Of a stretch of DNA of 64,000 bases, positions 24,878 through 34,050 are shown piece by piece. A model generated the notes under the pieces. That model was not told the origin of the DNA and did no database searches. It worked only from the letters and a program-made list of their open reading frames with translations. The DNA is from BN30871 sp937141405 (GTDB lineage: Bacteria > Campylobacterota > Campylobacteria > Campylobacterales > Sulfurovaceae): assembly GCA_963676245.1 (NCBI GenBank), contig OY781042.1, positions 930,001 through 994,000 on the forward strand. The letters run 5' to 3'. A program made the translations under genes and the position numbers. How positions within the stretch are numbered: position 1 is the stretch's first letter; each line of letters opens with the position of its first letter.

Positions 24878-25348
24878 GTGCCAAAAGTAGGTGATAAAGT
24901 TTCAGATTTTTGTAGACCCAATCAGGATGAAGAGGAGATATGTTTTCGTGATATCAAAGGCAGATGGCTAGTGCTTTACTTTTATCCAAAAGACAATACC
25001 CCGGGATGCACCACCGAAGCGTGTGATTTTACCGCAGCACTCCCTGATTTTAAAGGGTTGGATGCGACTATATTTGGAGTGAGCCCTGATAGTCCAGCAA
25101 AACATAGGAGTTTCATCGAAAAAAAAGATTTAGGTATCACTCTTTTAGCGGATGAAGATAAGAGTTTGTGTGAGGCATTTGGTGTTTGGCAACTCAAAAA
25201 ATTTATGGGCAAAGAGTATATGGGTGTTGTAAGAAGTACATTTATCATAGACCCTCAAGGTGTGATAGCGGCAAGCTGGGAGAAGGTGAAGGTAAAAGGG
25301 CATATCGATGAGGTAAAGCAGAAATTGAAAGAGTTGCAAGGACAATAA
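24878..25348 (+). CDS. bcp: Thiol peroxidase of the Bcp/PrxQ family
   Basis: This reduces hydrogen peroxide and organic hydroperoxides using thioredoxin. It has 156 residues, with the catalytic motif F-Y-P-K-D-N-T-P-G-C-T-T-E-A-C in which the first Cys is peroxidatic and the second, five residues on, is resolving, as in Bcp. I chose the GTG start at 24878, five bases after AAGGAG, giving V-P-K-V-G-D-K-V-S-D-F. An upstream ATG would add residues not found in the family. Electrons probably come from TrxA/TrxB encoded nearby. Confidence 0.93.
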   Translation: MPKVGDKVSDFCRPNQDEEEICFRDIKGRWLVLYFYPKDNTPGCTTEACDFTAALPDFKGLDATIFGVSPDSPAKHRSFIEKKDLGITLLADEDKSLCEAFGVWQLKKFMGKEYMGVVRSTFIIDPQGVIAASWEKVKVKGHIDEVKQKLKELQGQ

Positions 25349-25360
25349 GAAGTTTCTATA

Positions 25361-25480
25361 ACTTTTCTTTTTAGTAAAGAAAAGTATCAAAAGAAAATCG
25401 TCGTTTCACAATTGTGCGGGCGTTGTTCAACGCTCGTGCTTCGCAGTGCTCGCATTCACAACTGCACAAGAAGTGTGAAA
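25361..25480. repeat. Nested inverted-repeat element downstream of bcp
   Basis: ACTTTTCTTT/AAAGAAAAGT (25361-25385) is a perfect 10-bp hairpin. Next comes a long nested structure: TTTCACA (25404-25410) pairs with TGTGAAA (25474-25480), and TTGTGC (25412-25417) with GCACAA (25464-25469). Inside is a perfect GCGTTG-TT-CAACGC hairpin (25420-25433). It has a higher G+C content than the surrounding spacer. It may be a dispersed palindromic repeat or a structured RNA, and the first hairpin may terminate bcp. Confidence 0.5.
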
Positions 25481-25539
25481 GCGACAAAAAAGTTTGAGTG
25501 ATTTTGTAAAATATGCAAAAGTAAAATCAAGGAGAAGCA

Positions 25540-26559
25540 ATGCAATATAGATATATAGGAAGAAGCGGATTGAGAGTGAGCCCCATATGTATGGGTACTA
25601 TGACATTTGGAAGTAGTTGTGATAAAAAAGAGGCATTTGCCATTCTTGATGAAGCCTATGATAAGGGGATCAATTTCATAGACACAGCAGAGATCTACCC
25701 CGTGCCGCCAACTGCCAAAGATGCAGGCAAAACAGAGGAGATAGTGGGTGAGTGGTTGCAGAGCAAGCCAAGAGAGAGCATCATCTTAGCAAGCAAGGTT
25801 GCAGGTGCGGCAAACGGCTGGTTTGTTCCGCCTATTCGTTACGGACTAACTGCTATTGATAGATTTCACATCAAAAGAGCAATCGAGGGGAGTTTGCGTC
25901 GCTTGAAGGTAGATTACCTTGATCTCTATCAGATGCATTGGCCCGATACGCTTATCCCGATAGAAGAGAGTCTTAGAGCATTTGATGAGCTTGTTAAAGA
26001 GGGTAAGGTGCGCTATATTGGTACATCAAACGATAGTGCTTACGGACTTACGAAAGCCAATGAACGTGCCGCTAGATATAGTCTGGCAAGATTTGAATCG
26101 ATCCAAAATAACTTTTCCCTCAACAACCCAAGAGCGCTTGATGAGATAGCCAAGGTGTGCCAAGATGAGCAGATATCACTTTTGCCATATTCACCTATAG
26201 CCGGTGGGGTGCTCAGTGGAAAATACAATGGAGATCTGATACCTCAAGATGCACGATATGGAGCCTATATCAATAACAAATCAGCAAGAGTGAGAGCACA
26301 AGCTACGCGTTTTGTCAACGAGAAAACACTTGCAACAACTGCAAAATATGCCGAGTTAGCTCAAGAGATTGGCATCCATCCCGTTACTTTGGCGGTTGCC
26401 TATTCGAAACAGTTTGATTTTGTAGCTTCTACGATTATCGGCGCGACAAGCAAGGCGCAACTTGCTCCTTCGCTTGCTGCTATGGATATGCATCTAAGTG
26501 ATGAGACGATGACGCGTATTGCTGAGATTCAGCAAACGATCATGTACCCGATGGGGTAG
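25540..26559 (+). CDS. Tas-like NADP(H)-dependent aldo-keto reductase
   Basis: A 339-residue TIM-barrel aldo-keto reductase. The catalytic tetrad is visible as F-I-D-T-A-E-I-Y (Asp and Tyr), A-S-K-V (Lys) and Q-M-H-W-P-D (His). The segment Y-P-V-P-P and the W-F-V-P-P-I-R-Y-G insertion are like E. coli Tas. The physiological substrate is unknown. An AAGGAG ribosome site precedes the ATG. It converges with the efflux operon, ending 29 bases from it. Confidence 0.92.
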   Translation: MQYRYIGRSGLRVSPICMGTMTFGSSCDKKEAFAILDEAYDKGINFIDTAEIYPVPPTAKDAGKTEEIVGEWLQSKPRESIILASKVAGAANGWFVPPIRYGLTAIDRFHIKRAIEGSLRRLKVDYLDLYQMHWPDTLIPIEESLRAFDELVKEGKVRYIGTSNDSAYGLTKANERAARYSLARFESIQNNFSLNNPRALDEIAKVCQDEQISLLPYSPIAGGVLSGKYNGDLIPQDARYGAYINNKSARVRAQATRFVNEKTLATTAKYAELAQEIGIHPVTLAVAYSKQFDFVASTIIGATSKAQLAPSLAAMDMHLSDETMTRIAEIQQTIMYPMG

Positions 26560-26587
26560 TTTGAGATCTATTTTTTGCTTTAGATGC

Positions 26588-28009
26588 CTAACGATTAGTC
26601 TTTTGTTGTGTCGCTATGTTAAATCCACCCCCGAGATTATAATAGACATTAACCGCTGACTTGAGTGCTTCAAATTTGATGCGCTCTTTCTCCATAGCAA
26701 CAACAGAAGCCTCTCTTCTTGCATCCAAATACTCAAGATAGCTTATGTACCCTGATTTGTATTGATCTTTTGCAATCTTATTTTTTGTGCTGATTGCATA
26801 GTAGCGTTTTTGCTGTGACTTGAGCCTTTCTTTGTTGATGTTGTATGCCACAAGTGCTTTTTTGATATCTCCAAATGCATTTCTTACTGCGTCTTTATAC
26901 TCTATGAGTGCTAATTTTTGATCATTTTTTGCATTTTCAACAGTGGCTTTTATCTGACCAAGGTTCAAGATGGGTACAAACAGATTCACACCTCCTGAGC
27001 TATCAGATGATTGTGACTTGACAAGGGTATTTAGATCACCGCTTGCATATCCCAGAGCTCCGGTAAGTGAGATTGTAGGGAAATAGGCACCTCTTGCAAC
27101 ACTGACGGAAAATGCAGTTGAGCGTACTTTTGCCTCTGCTGCTTGTATATCGGCTCTTTTGTTGAGTATGTTCGAAGGTAGATATGCCGGCACGGGGATA
27201 TTTGGTGAGTATGTGGTGTTTTTGATATTGATGATACTGGTCGCATTAAATACATCATCGGGTGTTTTGCCAATCAAAATAGCAACAGCAACTTTATAAT
27301 TATCAAGTATCTCTTTTTGGGCAAGCATAGTATCATGCATACTCTCTAAAAGGGATTCCTCTTGGAGGAGTTTTCCTCTGTCTATAAAACCGCTCTTATA
27401 TTGGCGTTTGATATTGTTGTAAGTCTTTTGTTGATCATAGTATTGTGATCGCGCTTCATTATAGAGTGATTGGTTTGATTTGAGTCCATAATAGGCGATG
27501 ATGCTATCGCTAACAACTTGTTGATAAGTAAATGCTTGCACATAGTACTCTTGCATCATATCTTCATAAGCAGCCCTTGTGGCATTGGCTCTTTTGCCAA
27601 AAATATCTATCTCAAAAGATGCATTAAGCCCCAACTCATAAACATCATAGGACATCTCACTATTCATTGGCGGAGTATGCTTGTTTGTTTCATTGTGCGT
27701 ACCGCTTCCATAACCTGTTAGTTCCGGTATCTGCTCATTTTGTTTGATAGCAAGAAACTGCTTGAAACGATCAATGTTGATCGTTGCTTTTTGCAAATCA
27801 CTATTATTTTTTAGAGCATACTCAACAAATACATTGAGCTCTTTATCATGGAAGTTTTCCCACCATCGCTCTTTAAGCAGAGCAGCATAAGCCGCATTAT
27901 TTTCTGCACTTTGCGGCAGCTTCACGGTCGGCAAGTTTGGATCTTGCGTAATTAAAGAGCAGCCGCTAAAAAGAAGAGCTGCACTTACTAAAAATAGATA
28001 TTTTTTCAT
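26588..28009 (-). CDS. Outer-membrane efflux lipoprotein (TolC/OprM/NodT family)
   Basis: This is the outer-membrane channel of a tripartite pump. Of its 473 residues, the N-terminus M-K-K-Y-L-F-L-V-S-A-A-L-L-F-S-G-C-S is a lipoprotein signal with Cys17 as the lipidation site. The rest is two OEP repeats with long helices. It overlaps the RND gene start by one base, which supports co-translation. Its closest relatives in character are OprM/CmeC-like channels. Confidence 0.93.
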   Translation of the reverse strand: MKKYLFLVSAALLFSGCSLITQDPNLPTVKLPQSAENNAAYAALLKERWWENFHDKELNVFVEYALKNNSDLQKATINIDRFKQFLAIKQNEQIPELTGYGSGTHNETNKHTPPMNSEMSYDVYELGLNASFEIDIFGKRANATRAAYEDMMQEYYVQAFTYQQVVSDSIIAYYGLKSNQSLYNEARSQYYDQQKTYNNIKRQYKSGFIDRGKLLQEESLLESMHDTMLAQKEILDNYKVAVAILIGKTPDDVFNATSIINIKNTTYSPNIPVPAYLPSNILNKRADIQAAEAKVRSTAFSVSVARGAYFPTISLTGALGYASGDLNTLVKSQSSDSSGGVNLFVPILNLGQIKATVENAKNDQKLALIEYKDAVRNAFGDIKKALVAYNINKERLKSQQKRYYAISTKNKIAKDQYKSGYISYLEYLDARREASVVAMEKERIKFEALKSAVNVYYNLGGGFNIATQQKTNR

Positions 28010-31000
28010 TATGCTTCTCCTTTTTTTGCAGTCAGTTTAGATATCCAAATGAAAAATAGAGGGATAAACACAATAGCGATAAATGTGGCAGCAAGCATAC
28101 CGCCTATAACTCCCGTTCCGATAGCATGACGACTCGCTGCTCCCGCACCGCTACTGATTGCAAGCGGGAGGACACCAAAGGTAAATGCCAATGAGGTCAT
28201 GATGATAGGTCGAAGCCGTATTTTTGCAGCTTCTAACGCCGCATCCTTTATGCTGAATCCTTCATTTATCTTTTGTGTAGCAAATTCTACGATCAATATG
28301 GCATTTTTAGCTGCCAGCCCCGCAAGAACTAAAAGTCCTACTTGAAAATATATGTCGTTTTCTAAGCCTCGTAAGAGAGTAGCGATGACCGCTCCAAAGA
28401 TAGCAAAAGGAACCGCCATAACGACAGAAAACGGCAAGAGCCATTTTTCATAGAGCGCTGCTAGGATGAGATAGAGCAAAATAAGACCAAAGACGAATGC
28501 CGTCGTTGAATCGCTGGCTATTTTTTTCTCTTGGTACGCGGTCCCAACCCAACTTATCCCATAGCCATCCGGAAGTACTTCATCAGCTACTTCTTCTATG
28601 GCTTTGAGCGCATCACCCGAGCTATATCCTGGGGCACTTTGTCCCGAAACTTTAGCAGCAGGAAAGAGATTGAATCGTTCGATAAGATCTGCACCGACGG
28701 TTTTTTCAAAATGAACCAATGTTCCTAACGGGATGATATCTCCTTTATCGTTTCTTACAAAAATGTTGTTAAGATCTTCAGGTGACTTTCTATCATCACC
28801 TTTTGCGGCGATGTTTACTTTATAAGTTCTACCGTATAAGTTGAAATCATTGATATAATAGTTTCCAAGTGTTGCATTGAGTGTATTATAGATGCTTGCT
28901 ACACTTACACCTTTTGCTTTTGCTTCATCCAATTTTACGCTGACCTTATATTGTGGCACCATGGTATTGAGTGTCGTTCTTATGCCTGTAAGTTCAGGTC
29001 GTTGATTGGCTTTTTGGATGATCTCTTGCACATACTTATTAAGCTCAAGTGTGCTCGCGCCTTTTTTATTTTGTACATACATATCAAAACCACCCGATAC
29101 ACCCATGCCCATGATTGGCGGAGGAAGTACGGAGATAGAAAAACCATAAGGTATCTGCATGATCTCACCAGTAAATTTTCCCGCCAAAGTAGCAGCATGT
29201 TGTGAGATGTCAGGTCTTTCATCCCATGTATGAAGTTTGATAATGGTTGCAGCTGCATTTGTTTTTTGGGAAAAGGTTGTGAAGTCAAGTCCGTTAAGAG
29301 CAATAACATGGTTGACATTTTCATCTTCGGCAACACGCTTTTGTATGGCATCCGTGAGTGCTTCCGTTCTACTAAGAGAAGCGCCCGGAGGGTTGTAGCT
29401 AAAGACAAAGATCGTACCTTGATCTTCTTGCGGGACGAGTGCGCTTGGCATGGATTTCAACATTGAAAGACTTGCCAATATGATTGCACCGAATATAAGG
29501 GCACTAATAAGGGTATGTCGCAAGGTTTTTTGCACGATAGCACTATATCCATGGGTGGCTTTCTCAAAAGTATTATTGAACCATTTGAAAAATCCTTTTG
29601 GTTCACTATGAACGGGCTTTAAGATTGTTGCGCATAATGAAGGTGTGAGTGTAAGTGCAACAAAACCCGATATAACAACAGAGAAGGCAATGGTTATGGC
29701 AAACTGTTTATACATCTCGCCGCTGAGTCCTCCAAGAAATGCAACAGGGATAAACACGGAACAAAGTACGAGTACGATGGCTATGATCGCGCCACTTACC
29801 TCTTTCATTGCTGTTATCGTTGCTTCTCTTGGGGTTAGCCCCTCGCTTATATGCCGCTCAACATTTTCGATGACGATGATGGCGTCATCAACAACGATAC
29901 CGATAGCGAGCACAAGACCAAAAAGCGTGAGGAGATTGATACTAAAACCAAAAAGATACATACCGCCGAATGCTCCAATGATAGCTACGGGAACTGCCAA
30001 GATAGGGATGATAGTTGCTCTCCAGTTTTGTAAAAAGAGAAAGATAACGCCCATTACGAGGATGATTGCTTCTATGAATGTCTTGATGACCTCTTTGATT
30101 GATATCTTGACATAATCAGTTGTATCGTAAGGTATCTCATACGCCATATCTTCGGGAAAACTTTCTGCAACATTTTTAAATACCTCTTTGACGCCGTCTG
30201 CAGTATCAAGTGCATTTGCACCTGATTGCAAAAATACACCGATAGGAATTGCAGGAGATCCATCTAATTTTGTTGTTAAATTATAACTGCTTGATCCAAG
30301 CTCAATAGTGGCAACATCTTTGAGTCTGAGTGCACCTCCATCGCTTTTTGAGCTAATGATAATTTTGCCGAAATCATCCGGCGAACTCAAACGCTCTTGA
30401 GAGAGGATGGTATAGGTAAACATCTGTTTCTCTTTGAGCGGCTCAGAAGCAAACTTACCTGCTGCATACTGTTCATTTTGTTCTTTTATGGCACCAATAA
30501 CATCTTCCGGAGTCAATTTATACAGTGATAATTTTTTAGGGTCTATCCAAACTCGGATAGAGTAATCTTTTGCGCCGAATATGATAGCATCCCCAACGCC
30601 GTTGACTCTTTTGATCTCATCAGCAATATTGATGAGCGCATAGTTTGAAAGATAGGTGGTATCGTGTGTCGTATGTGGCGAATAGAGCATTCCGAACATA
30701 AGAACGCTTGGAGATCGTTCGCCGACATTCACACCCAACCTTTGAACAGCCTCGGGAAGTCTTGAGAGTGCAGCTTGTACACGGTTGTTGACATCTATTT
30801 TTGCATCATCAGCATTTGTACCGACCTCGAAGAAGACATTGATGCTTATAGCGCCACTATCATCTGAACTCGAATTCATATAGATCATATCTTTCGCACC
30901 GTTTATCTGTTCTTCAAGAGGCGCTGCAACGGTTTTGGAAAGCGTCTCAGCACTTGCTCCCGGATAGTTTGCACTTACTATAATTTGAGGCGGTACAACT

Positions 31001-31113
31001 CTTGGGTATTGCTCTATCGGGAGAGAGAGCATTGAAGCGAGCCCCGCCAATAGTATGATAATAGAGGATACTGCGGCAAAGACAGGATTTTTTATAAAAT
31101 AGGAGGAGAGCAT
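28009..31113 (-). CDS. RND-family inner-membrane drug efflux transporter (AcrB/CmeB type)
   Basis: A 1034-residue proton-driven HAE1-type transporter, full length with 12 expected membrane helices and two large periplasmic loops. The TM4 proton-relay segment G-L-V-L-A-I-G-I-V-V-D-D-A-I-I-V-I-E-N-V carries the paired Asp residues. The N-terminus F-I-K-N-P-V-F-A is typical. It exports hydrophobic drugs, bile-like compounds or solvents; the substrate range cannot be told from sequence. It lies between the channel and adaptor genes, which are almost overlapping. Confidence 0.95.
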   Translation of the reverse strand: MLSSYFIKNPVFAAVSSIIILLAGLASMLSLPIEQYPRVVPPQIIVSANYPGASAETLSKTVAAPLEEQINGAKDMIYMNSSSDDSGAISINVFFEVGTNADDAKIDVNNRVQAALSRLPEAVQRLGVNVGERSPSVLMFGMLYSPHTTHDTTYLSNYALINIADEIKRVNGVGDAIIFGAKDYSIRVWIDPKKLSLYKLTPEDVIGAIKEQNEQYAAGKFASEPLKEKQMFTYTILSQERLSSPDDFGKIIISSKSDGGALRLKDVATIELGSSSYNLTTKLDGSPAIPIGVFLQSGANALDTADGVKEVFKNVAESFPEDMAYEIPYDTTDYVKISIKEVIKTFIEAIILVMGVIFLFLQNWRATIIPILAVPVAIIGAFGGMYLFGFSINLLTLFGLVLAIGIVVDDAIIVIENVERHISEGLTPREATITAMKEVSGAIIAIVLVLCSVFIPVAFLGGLSGEMYKQFAITIAFSVVISGFVALTLTPSLCATILKPVHSEPKGFFKWFNNTFEKATHGYSAIVQKTLRHTLISALIFGAIILASLSMLKSMPSALVPQEDQGTIFVFSYNPPGASLSRTEALTDAIQKRVAEDENVNHVIALNGLDFTTFSQKTNAAATIIKLHTWDERPDISQHAATLAGKFTGEIMQIPYGFSISVLPPPIMGMGVSGGFDMYVQNKKGASTLELNKYVQEIIQKANQRPELTGIRTTLNTMVPQYKVSVKLDEAKAKGVSVASIYNTLNATLGNYYINDFNLYGRTYKVNIAAKGDDRKSPEDLNNIFVRNDKGDIIPLGTLVHFEKTVGADLIERFNLFPAAKVSGQSAPGYSSGDALKAIEEVADEVLPDGYGISWVGTAYQEKKIASDSTTAFVFGLILLYLILAALYEKWLLPFSVVMAVPFAIFGAVIATLLRGLENDIYFQVGLLVLAGLAAKNAILIVEFATQKINEGFSIKDAALEAAKIRLRPIIMTSLAFTFGVLPLAISSGAGAASRHAIGTGVIGGMLAATFIAIVFIPLFFIWISKLTAKKGEA

Positions 31114-31114
31114 A

Positions 31115-32182
31115 CTATTTTCCCTCTTCTTGCATAATCGTCACTTTTGTATCAGGTCGTATTTTCATTATGTTATTGATGATAACATCTTCACCGTCTT
31201 TTAGTGGACCGGTGACTATGATACCTTTTGGAGTGAGAATATCAGGTGTTACGGGTCTCGGTTTTGCTACACTGTCTTCTACTACATAGATGATAGCCCC
31301 GTTTTGTGTTTGAAAGATCGCTTGTTCAGGGATAGTGATTGCATTTGGTATCTTCAAGCCTTCAAGAGCTACTTCGGTAAAATCTCCGGCTATAAATTCA
31401 TTGTCATTGTTATCAAAGATAGCACGTAACTGCAATGTATTTGTAGTTGCATCAAGTTGTGGGGCAATATAATCTATCTTGCCGCTGGCTTTAGATTTTT
31501 CTCCGTTATTTTTGATAATTTTAACAACGATAGAAGGCTCTTTAAGTTGCGCTATAAATCTACCGGCATCATTTTTCGAGATAGAAAAATTTACATAGAT
31601 AGGATCGGTAGCGGTAATGGTTGTTAAAGGAGTGTTCGCTTGAATGAAGTTGCCGACATCCATCTTTTTTATCCCTACAATACCGCTTATAGGTGCCTTT
31701 ATTTCCGTATAGTCAAAATCAAGTTGTGCAAGTTTGAGATTTGCTTTTGCATCTTCATATGAGGCACGAAAATTATCATAATCTTTATCGCTTATCGCTT
31801 TTGTTTTGTAAAGCTCTTTAGCTCTTTCGTAGTCATTGAGTGTTTGATTGTATTTTGCTTTTGCGAAATCGAGCTTTGCTCTATAGGCATCTTGCTCGAT
31901 AGTATAAAGGTTTGTATCTTTTTCAACAAAAGCCCCCTCTTTAAAATGTTGCTTCTCTAGAACACCTTGAACTCTTGCAGTGATTGTAACTTCTTTATAG
32001 GGTTCAATCTCTGCACCGTATTTTTTCTCTAGAAATACATCCTGGTGTTGTATCTTGGCTGTTTTTACAGGTAATCCCGGTGCTTGTTGTGCTTGGGACG
32101 CATCACTATCTCCACATCCCATAAGCCCTAAAAGCAAAGCACCCATATAGATTATCCCAATATGCCCCTTGTGTAAATTCAT
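31115..32182 (-). CDS. RND efflux periplasmic adaptor lipoprotein (AcrA/CmeA type)
   Basis: This membrane fusion protein links the RND pump to the outer-membrane channel. It has 355 residues from the ATG at 32182, which lies after GGAG; a longer frame begins 51 bases upstream without a ribosome site. A lipoprotein signal L-L-L-G-L-M-G-C-G is present near residue 24. The lipoyl/hairpin/barrel domains show E-I-E-P-Y-K-E-V-T-I-T-A-R-V-Q-G and Y-T-E-I-K-A-P-I-S-G-I-V-G. It is the first gene of the operon and diverges from marR. Confidence 0.94.
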   Translation of the reverse strand: MNLHKGHIGIIYMGALLLGLMGCGDSDASQAQQAPGLPVKTAKIQHQDVFLEKKYGAEIEPYKEVTITARVQGVLEKQHFKEGAFVEKDTNLYTIEQDAYRAKLDFAKAKYNQTLNDYERAKELYKTKAISDKDYDNFRASYEDAKANLKLAQLDFDYTEIKAPISGIVGIKKMDVGNFIQANTPLTTITATDPIYVNFSISKNDAGRFIAQLKEPSIVVKIIKNNGEKSKASGKIDYIAPQLDATTNTLQLRAIFDNNDNEFIAGDFTEVALEGLKIPNAITIPEQAIFQTQNGAIIYVVEDSVAKPRPVTPDILTPKGIIVTGPLKDGEDVIINNIMKIRPDTKVTIMQEEGK

Positions 32183-32240
32183 TCTATCTCCAATTCTGTT
32201 ATGCATAATTTTGCTTGATTTTATCATTTTCAAACTTAAT

Positions 32241-32282
32241 TTTATCTTCCTAGAAAGATAAATGCTATTTTTTAAAGATAAA
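32241..32282 (+). promoter_or_regulatory. Candidate MarR operator between the pump and regulator genes
   Basis: TTTATCTT (32241-32248) and AAGATAAA (32255-32262) form a perfect inverted repeat with 8-bp arms and a 6-base spacer. A third half-site AAGATAAA is at 32275-32282. Such palindromes in the divergent spacer are the usual target of MarR repressors, which would control both the pump operon and marR. Confidence 0.6.
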
Positions 32283-32316
32283 CATAATAGAATAATAACA
32301 AATAAAAGGTTTTAGT

Positions 32317-32832
32317 ATGAAGAGCGACATTTTAAGTCTTATTGAAGAGAAGCAAAAACTATTACAAGATATGGTTTTTAAGGATCAAACTGACTGTCGT
32401 ATCACTACCGGCATAGCACTTCCTTTGATGCTCGTTAATAAAATTTTGACAGAAAAAAAAGAGAAGATATTTACCGGAAAATATGGTTTGACATCTTCTG
32501 AGTTTGAAGTACTTATCTCTCTCTTGGCACTCAATAAACGCTTAACGCCGACAGAGTTGTGTGAAAATATTATATTTTCTTCCGGCGGTATGACAAAAAT
32601 TCTTAACAGATTAGAATTAAAAAGACTTATAAAAAGAGTTGATTCACAACAAGACAAGAGAAGCAGGTTTGTTGAAATTACTCCAAAAGGTGCAGCGTTG
32701 ATAAAGGCAGCCTTTAAGGAAGCCATTGCTTTTCATGTGGAGATTTTTGGTGTATTGGACGAGGATGAAAAAATCTTTCTTGAGAAGATATTAAAAAAGA
32801 TGTTTCTAGCAATCATGAATGTTGATGTGTAG
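32317..32832 (+). CDS. MarR-family transcriptional regulator of the efflux operon
   Basis: A 171-residue winged-helix regulator. The helix-turn-helix core (L-T-P-T-E-L-C-E-N-I-I-F-S-S-G-G-M-T-K-I-L-N-R-L) is followed by the wing (D-S-Q-Q-D-K-R-S-R-F-V-E-I-T-P-K-G). It is slightly longer than usual at the N-terminus. It diverges from the efflux operon with a palindromic operator candidate between them, so it probably represses the pump and is released by a pump substrate. Ligand unknown. Confidence 0.9.
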   Translation: MKSDILSLIEEKQKLLQDMVFKDQTDCRITTGIALPLMLVNKILTEKKEKIFTGKYGLTSSEFEVLISLLALNKRLTPTELCENIIFSSGGMTKILNRLELKRLIKRVDSQQDKRSRFVEITPKGAALIKAAFKEAIAFHVEIFGVLDEDEKIFLEKILKKMFLAIMNVDV

Positions 32833-32875
32833 AGAGTTTTTTAACTATTTTTGGATTTTTTTAAGCAAATTTCGA

Positions 32876-33024
32876 TAAAATTATGCTCCATTTTAAGATG
32901 GATGTATAAATACTCATGTAGTTATTCCTTGTAATGGTTGCACAGGTTACTGTGTTGAGGGCTGCAGAGGTTTAAACCAAATAAACGCTTAGCGTAAAAA
33001 ATAACAAGATACCAAGGAGAAAAA
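32876..33024 (+). promoter_or_regulatory. rpsB promoter and structured 5' leader
   Basis: A -10-like TAAAAT is at 32876-32881. About 140 bases of leader follow, with small inverted repeats (TCCAT/ATGGA near 32888, GGTTTAAACC near 32970). The ribosome site AAGGAG lies just before the rpsB ATG. S2 is autoregulated through its leader in other bacteria; a similar role here is inference. Confidence 0.45.
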
Positions 33025-34047
33025 ATGGTAACAATGAAAGACCTACTTGAATGTGGTGTGCACTTCGGACACCAAACAAGAAGATGGAATCCAAAGATGA
33101 AAAAATTTATTTTTGGTGAGAGAAAAAATATATACATCATCGATCTACAAAAGACGTTGAGATACTTCAAATATACATATAATGTTGTAAGAGATGCTGC
33201 GGCACAAGGTGAGACTGTACTTTTTGTCGGTACGAAAAAACAAGCAAGATCAGCAATCAAAGAGAGTGCCGAGAATTGCGGGATGCCTTATGTTTCAACA
33301 AGATGGCTCGGCGGTATGCTTACAAACTATCCGACAATTAAAAAATCAATTAGAAAACTTGAAATTATCGAACAGATGGAAGAGAACGGACAGATAAACC
33401 TTTTGACAAAGAAAGAGGCTTTGATGCTTGGTCGTACAAAACAGAAATTAAACTCATACCTAGAAGGGTATAGACATATGAAAAAACTTCCCGATATGAT
33501 GTTTGTTGTTGATGCCGTTAAAGAGCATATCGCAATCAAAGAAGCAAGAAGACTCGGGATGAAGGTTATAGCTCCGCTTGATACAAACTGCGATCCTGAT
33601 CTTATCGATTATCCAATTCCGGGCAACGATGATGCTATTAGATCAATCGAACTTTTCTGTAAAGAGATAGCCGAAGCTATCAATGAAGGAAAGGCTATTT
33701 ATGCTGAAAACCAAGGCGAAGATGCTGAACAAAATGTTGCAATAAGTGAAGAAGAGATGGAGGCAGTTGTTGCTGAAACAAGTGAAGAGGCAGTTGTTGA
33801 AGTTGTCGAGGAAGTTGCGGTAAAAGTTGTTGAAGAAGAGACAAAAGAGATAGCAAAAGATGATCTTACAAAAATTGTAGGTATCGGTAAAGCATATCAA
33901 GAAAAACTCAATAATGAGGGGCTTTATACATATGCAGATATCGCAAACATGAGTGATGAGCAAATCGCTACAATGGAAGAGAAATATAGTTTTAAAGGTG
34001 ATTTTAAAGAGAGTGTAGCAAACGCAAAAGAATTGGCAAAGGGGTAA
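33025..34047 (+). CDS. rpsB: 30S ribosomal protein S2 with acidic linker and HhH tail
   Basis: S2 lies on the back of the 30S subunit. Residues 1-230 are normal S2 (start M-V-T-M-K-D-L-L-E-C-G-V-H-F-G-H-Q-T, then W-L-G-G-M-L-T-N). At 340 residues the protein is about 80-100 longer than typical. The extension is a Glu/Val-rich acidic linker (about 235-278) and a helix-hairpin-helix-like domain at 279-340 (V-G-I-G-K-A-Y-Q-E-K-L then T-Y-A-D-I-A-N-M-S). Comparable HhH tails occur on some alphaproteobacterial ribosomal proteins. It forms an operon with tsf, three bases apart. Confidence 0.97.
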   Translation: MVTMKDLLECGVHFGHQTRRWNPKMKKFIFGERKNIYIIDLQKTLRYFKYTYNVVRDAAAQGETVLFVGTKKQARSAIKESAENCGMPYVSTRWLGGMLTNYPTIKKSIRKLEIIEQMEENGQINLLTKKEALMLGRTKQKLNSYLEGYRHMKKLPDMMFVVDAVKEHIAIKEARRLGMKVIAPLDTNCDPDLIDYPIPGNDDAIRSIELFCKEIAEAINEGKAIYAENQGEDAEQNVAISEEEMEAVVAETSEEAVVEVVEEVAVKVVEEETKEIAKDDLTKIVGIGKAYQEKLNNEGLYTYADIANMSDEQIATMEEKYSFKGDFKESVANAKELAKG

Positions 34048-34050
34048 TCG

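Noticed and set aside
29645..30115. 156-codon plus-strand frame inside the RND transporter gene
   Set aside because: Antisense shadow of a conserved transporter; low-complexity Thr/Ile/Ser/Met composition.
32881..33024. tRNA or other known RNA in the rpsB leader
   Set aside because: No cloverleaf or conserved tRNA boxes could be drawn; only short inverted repeats consistent with an mRNA leader.
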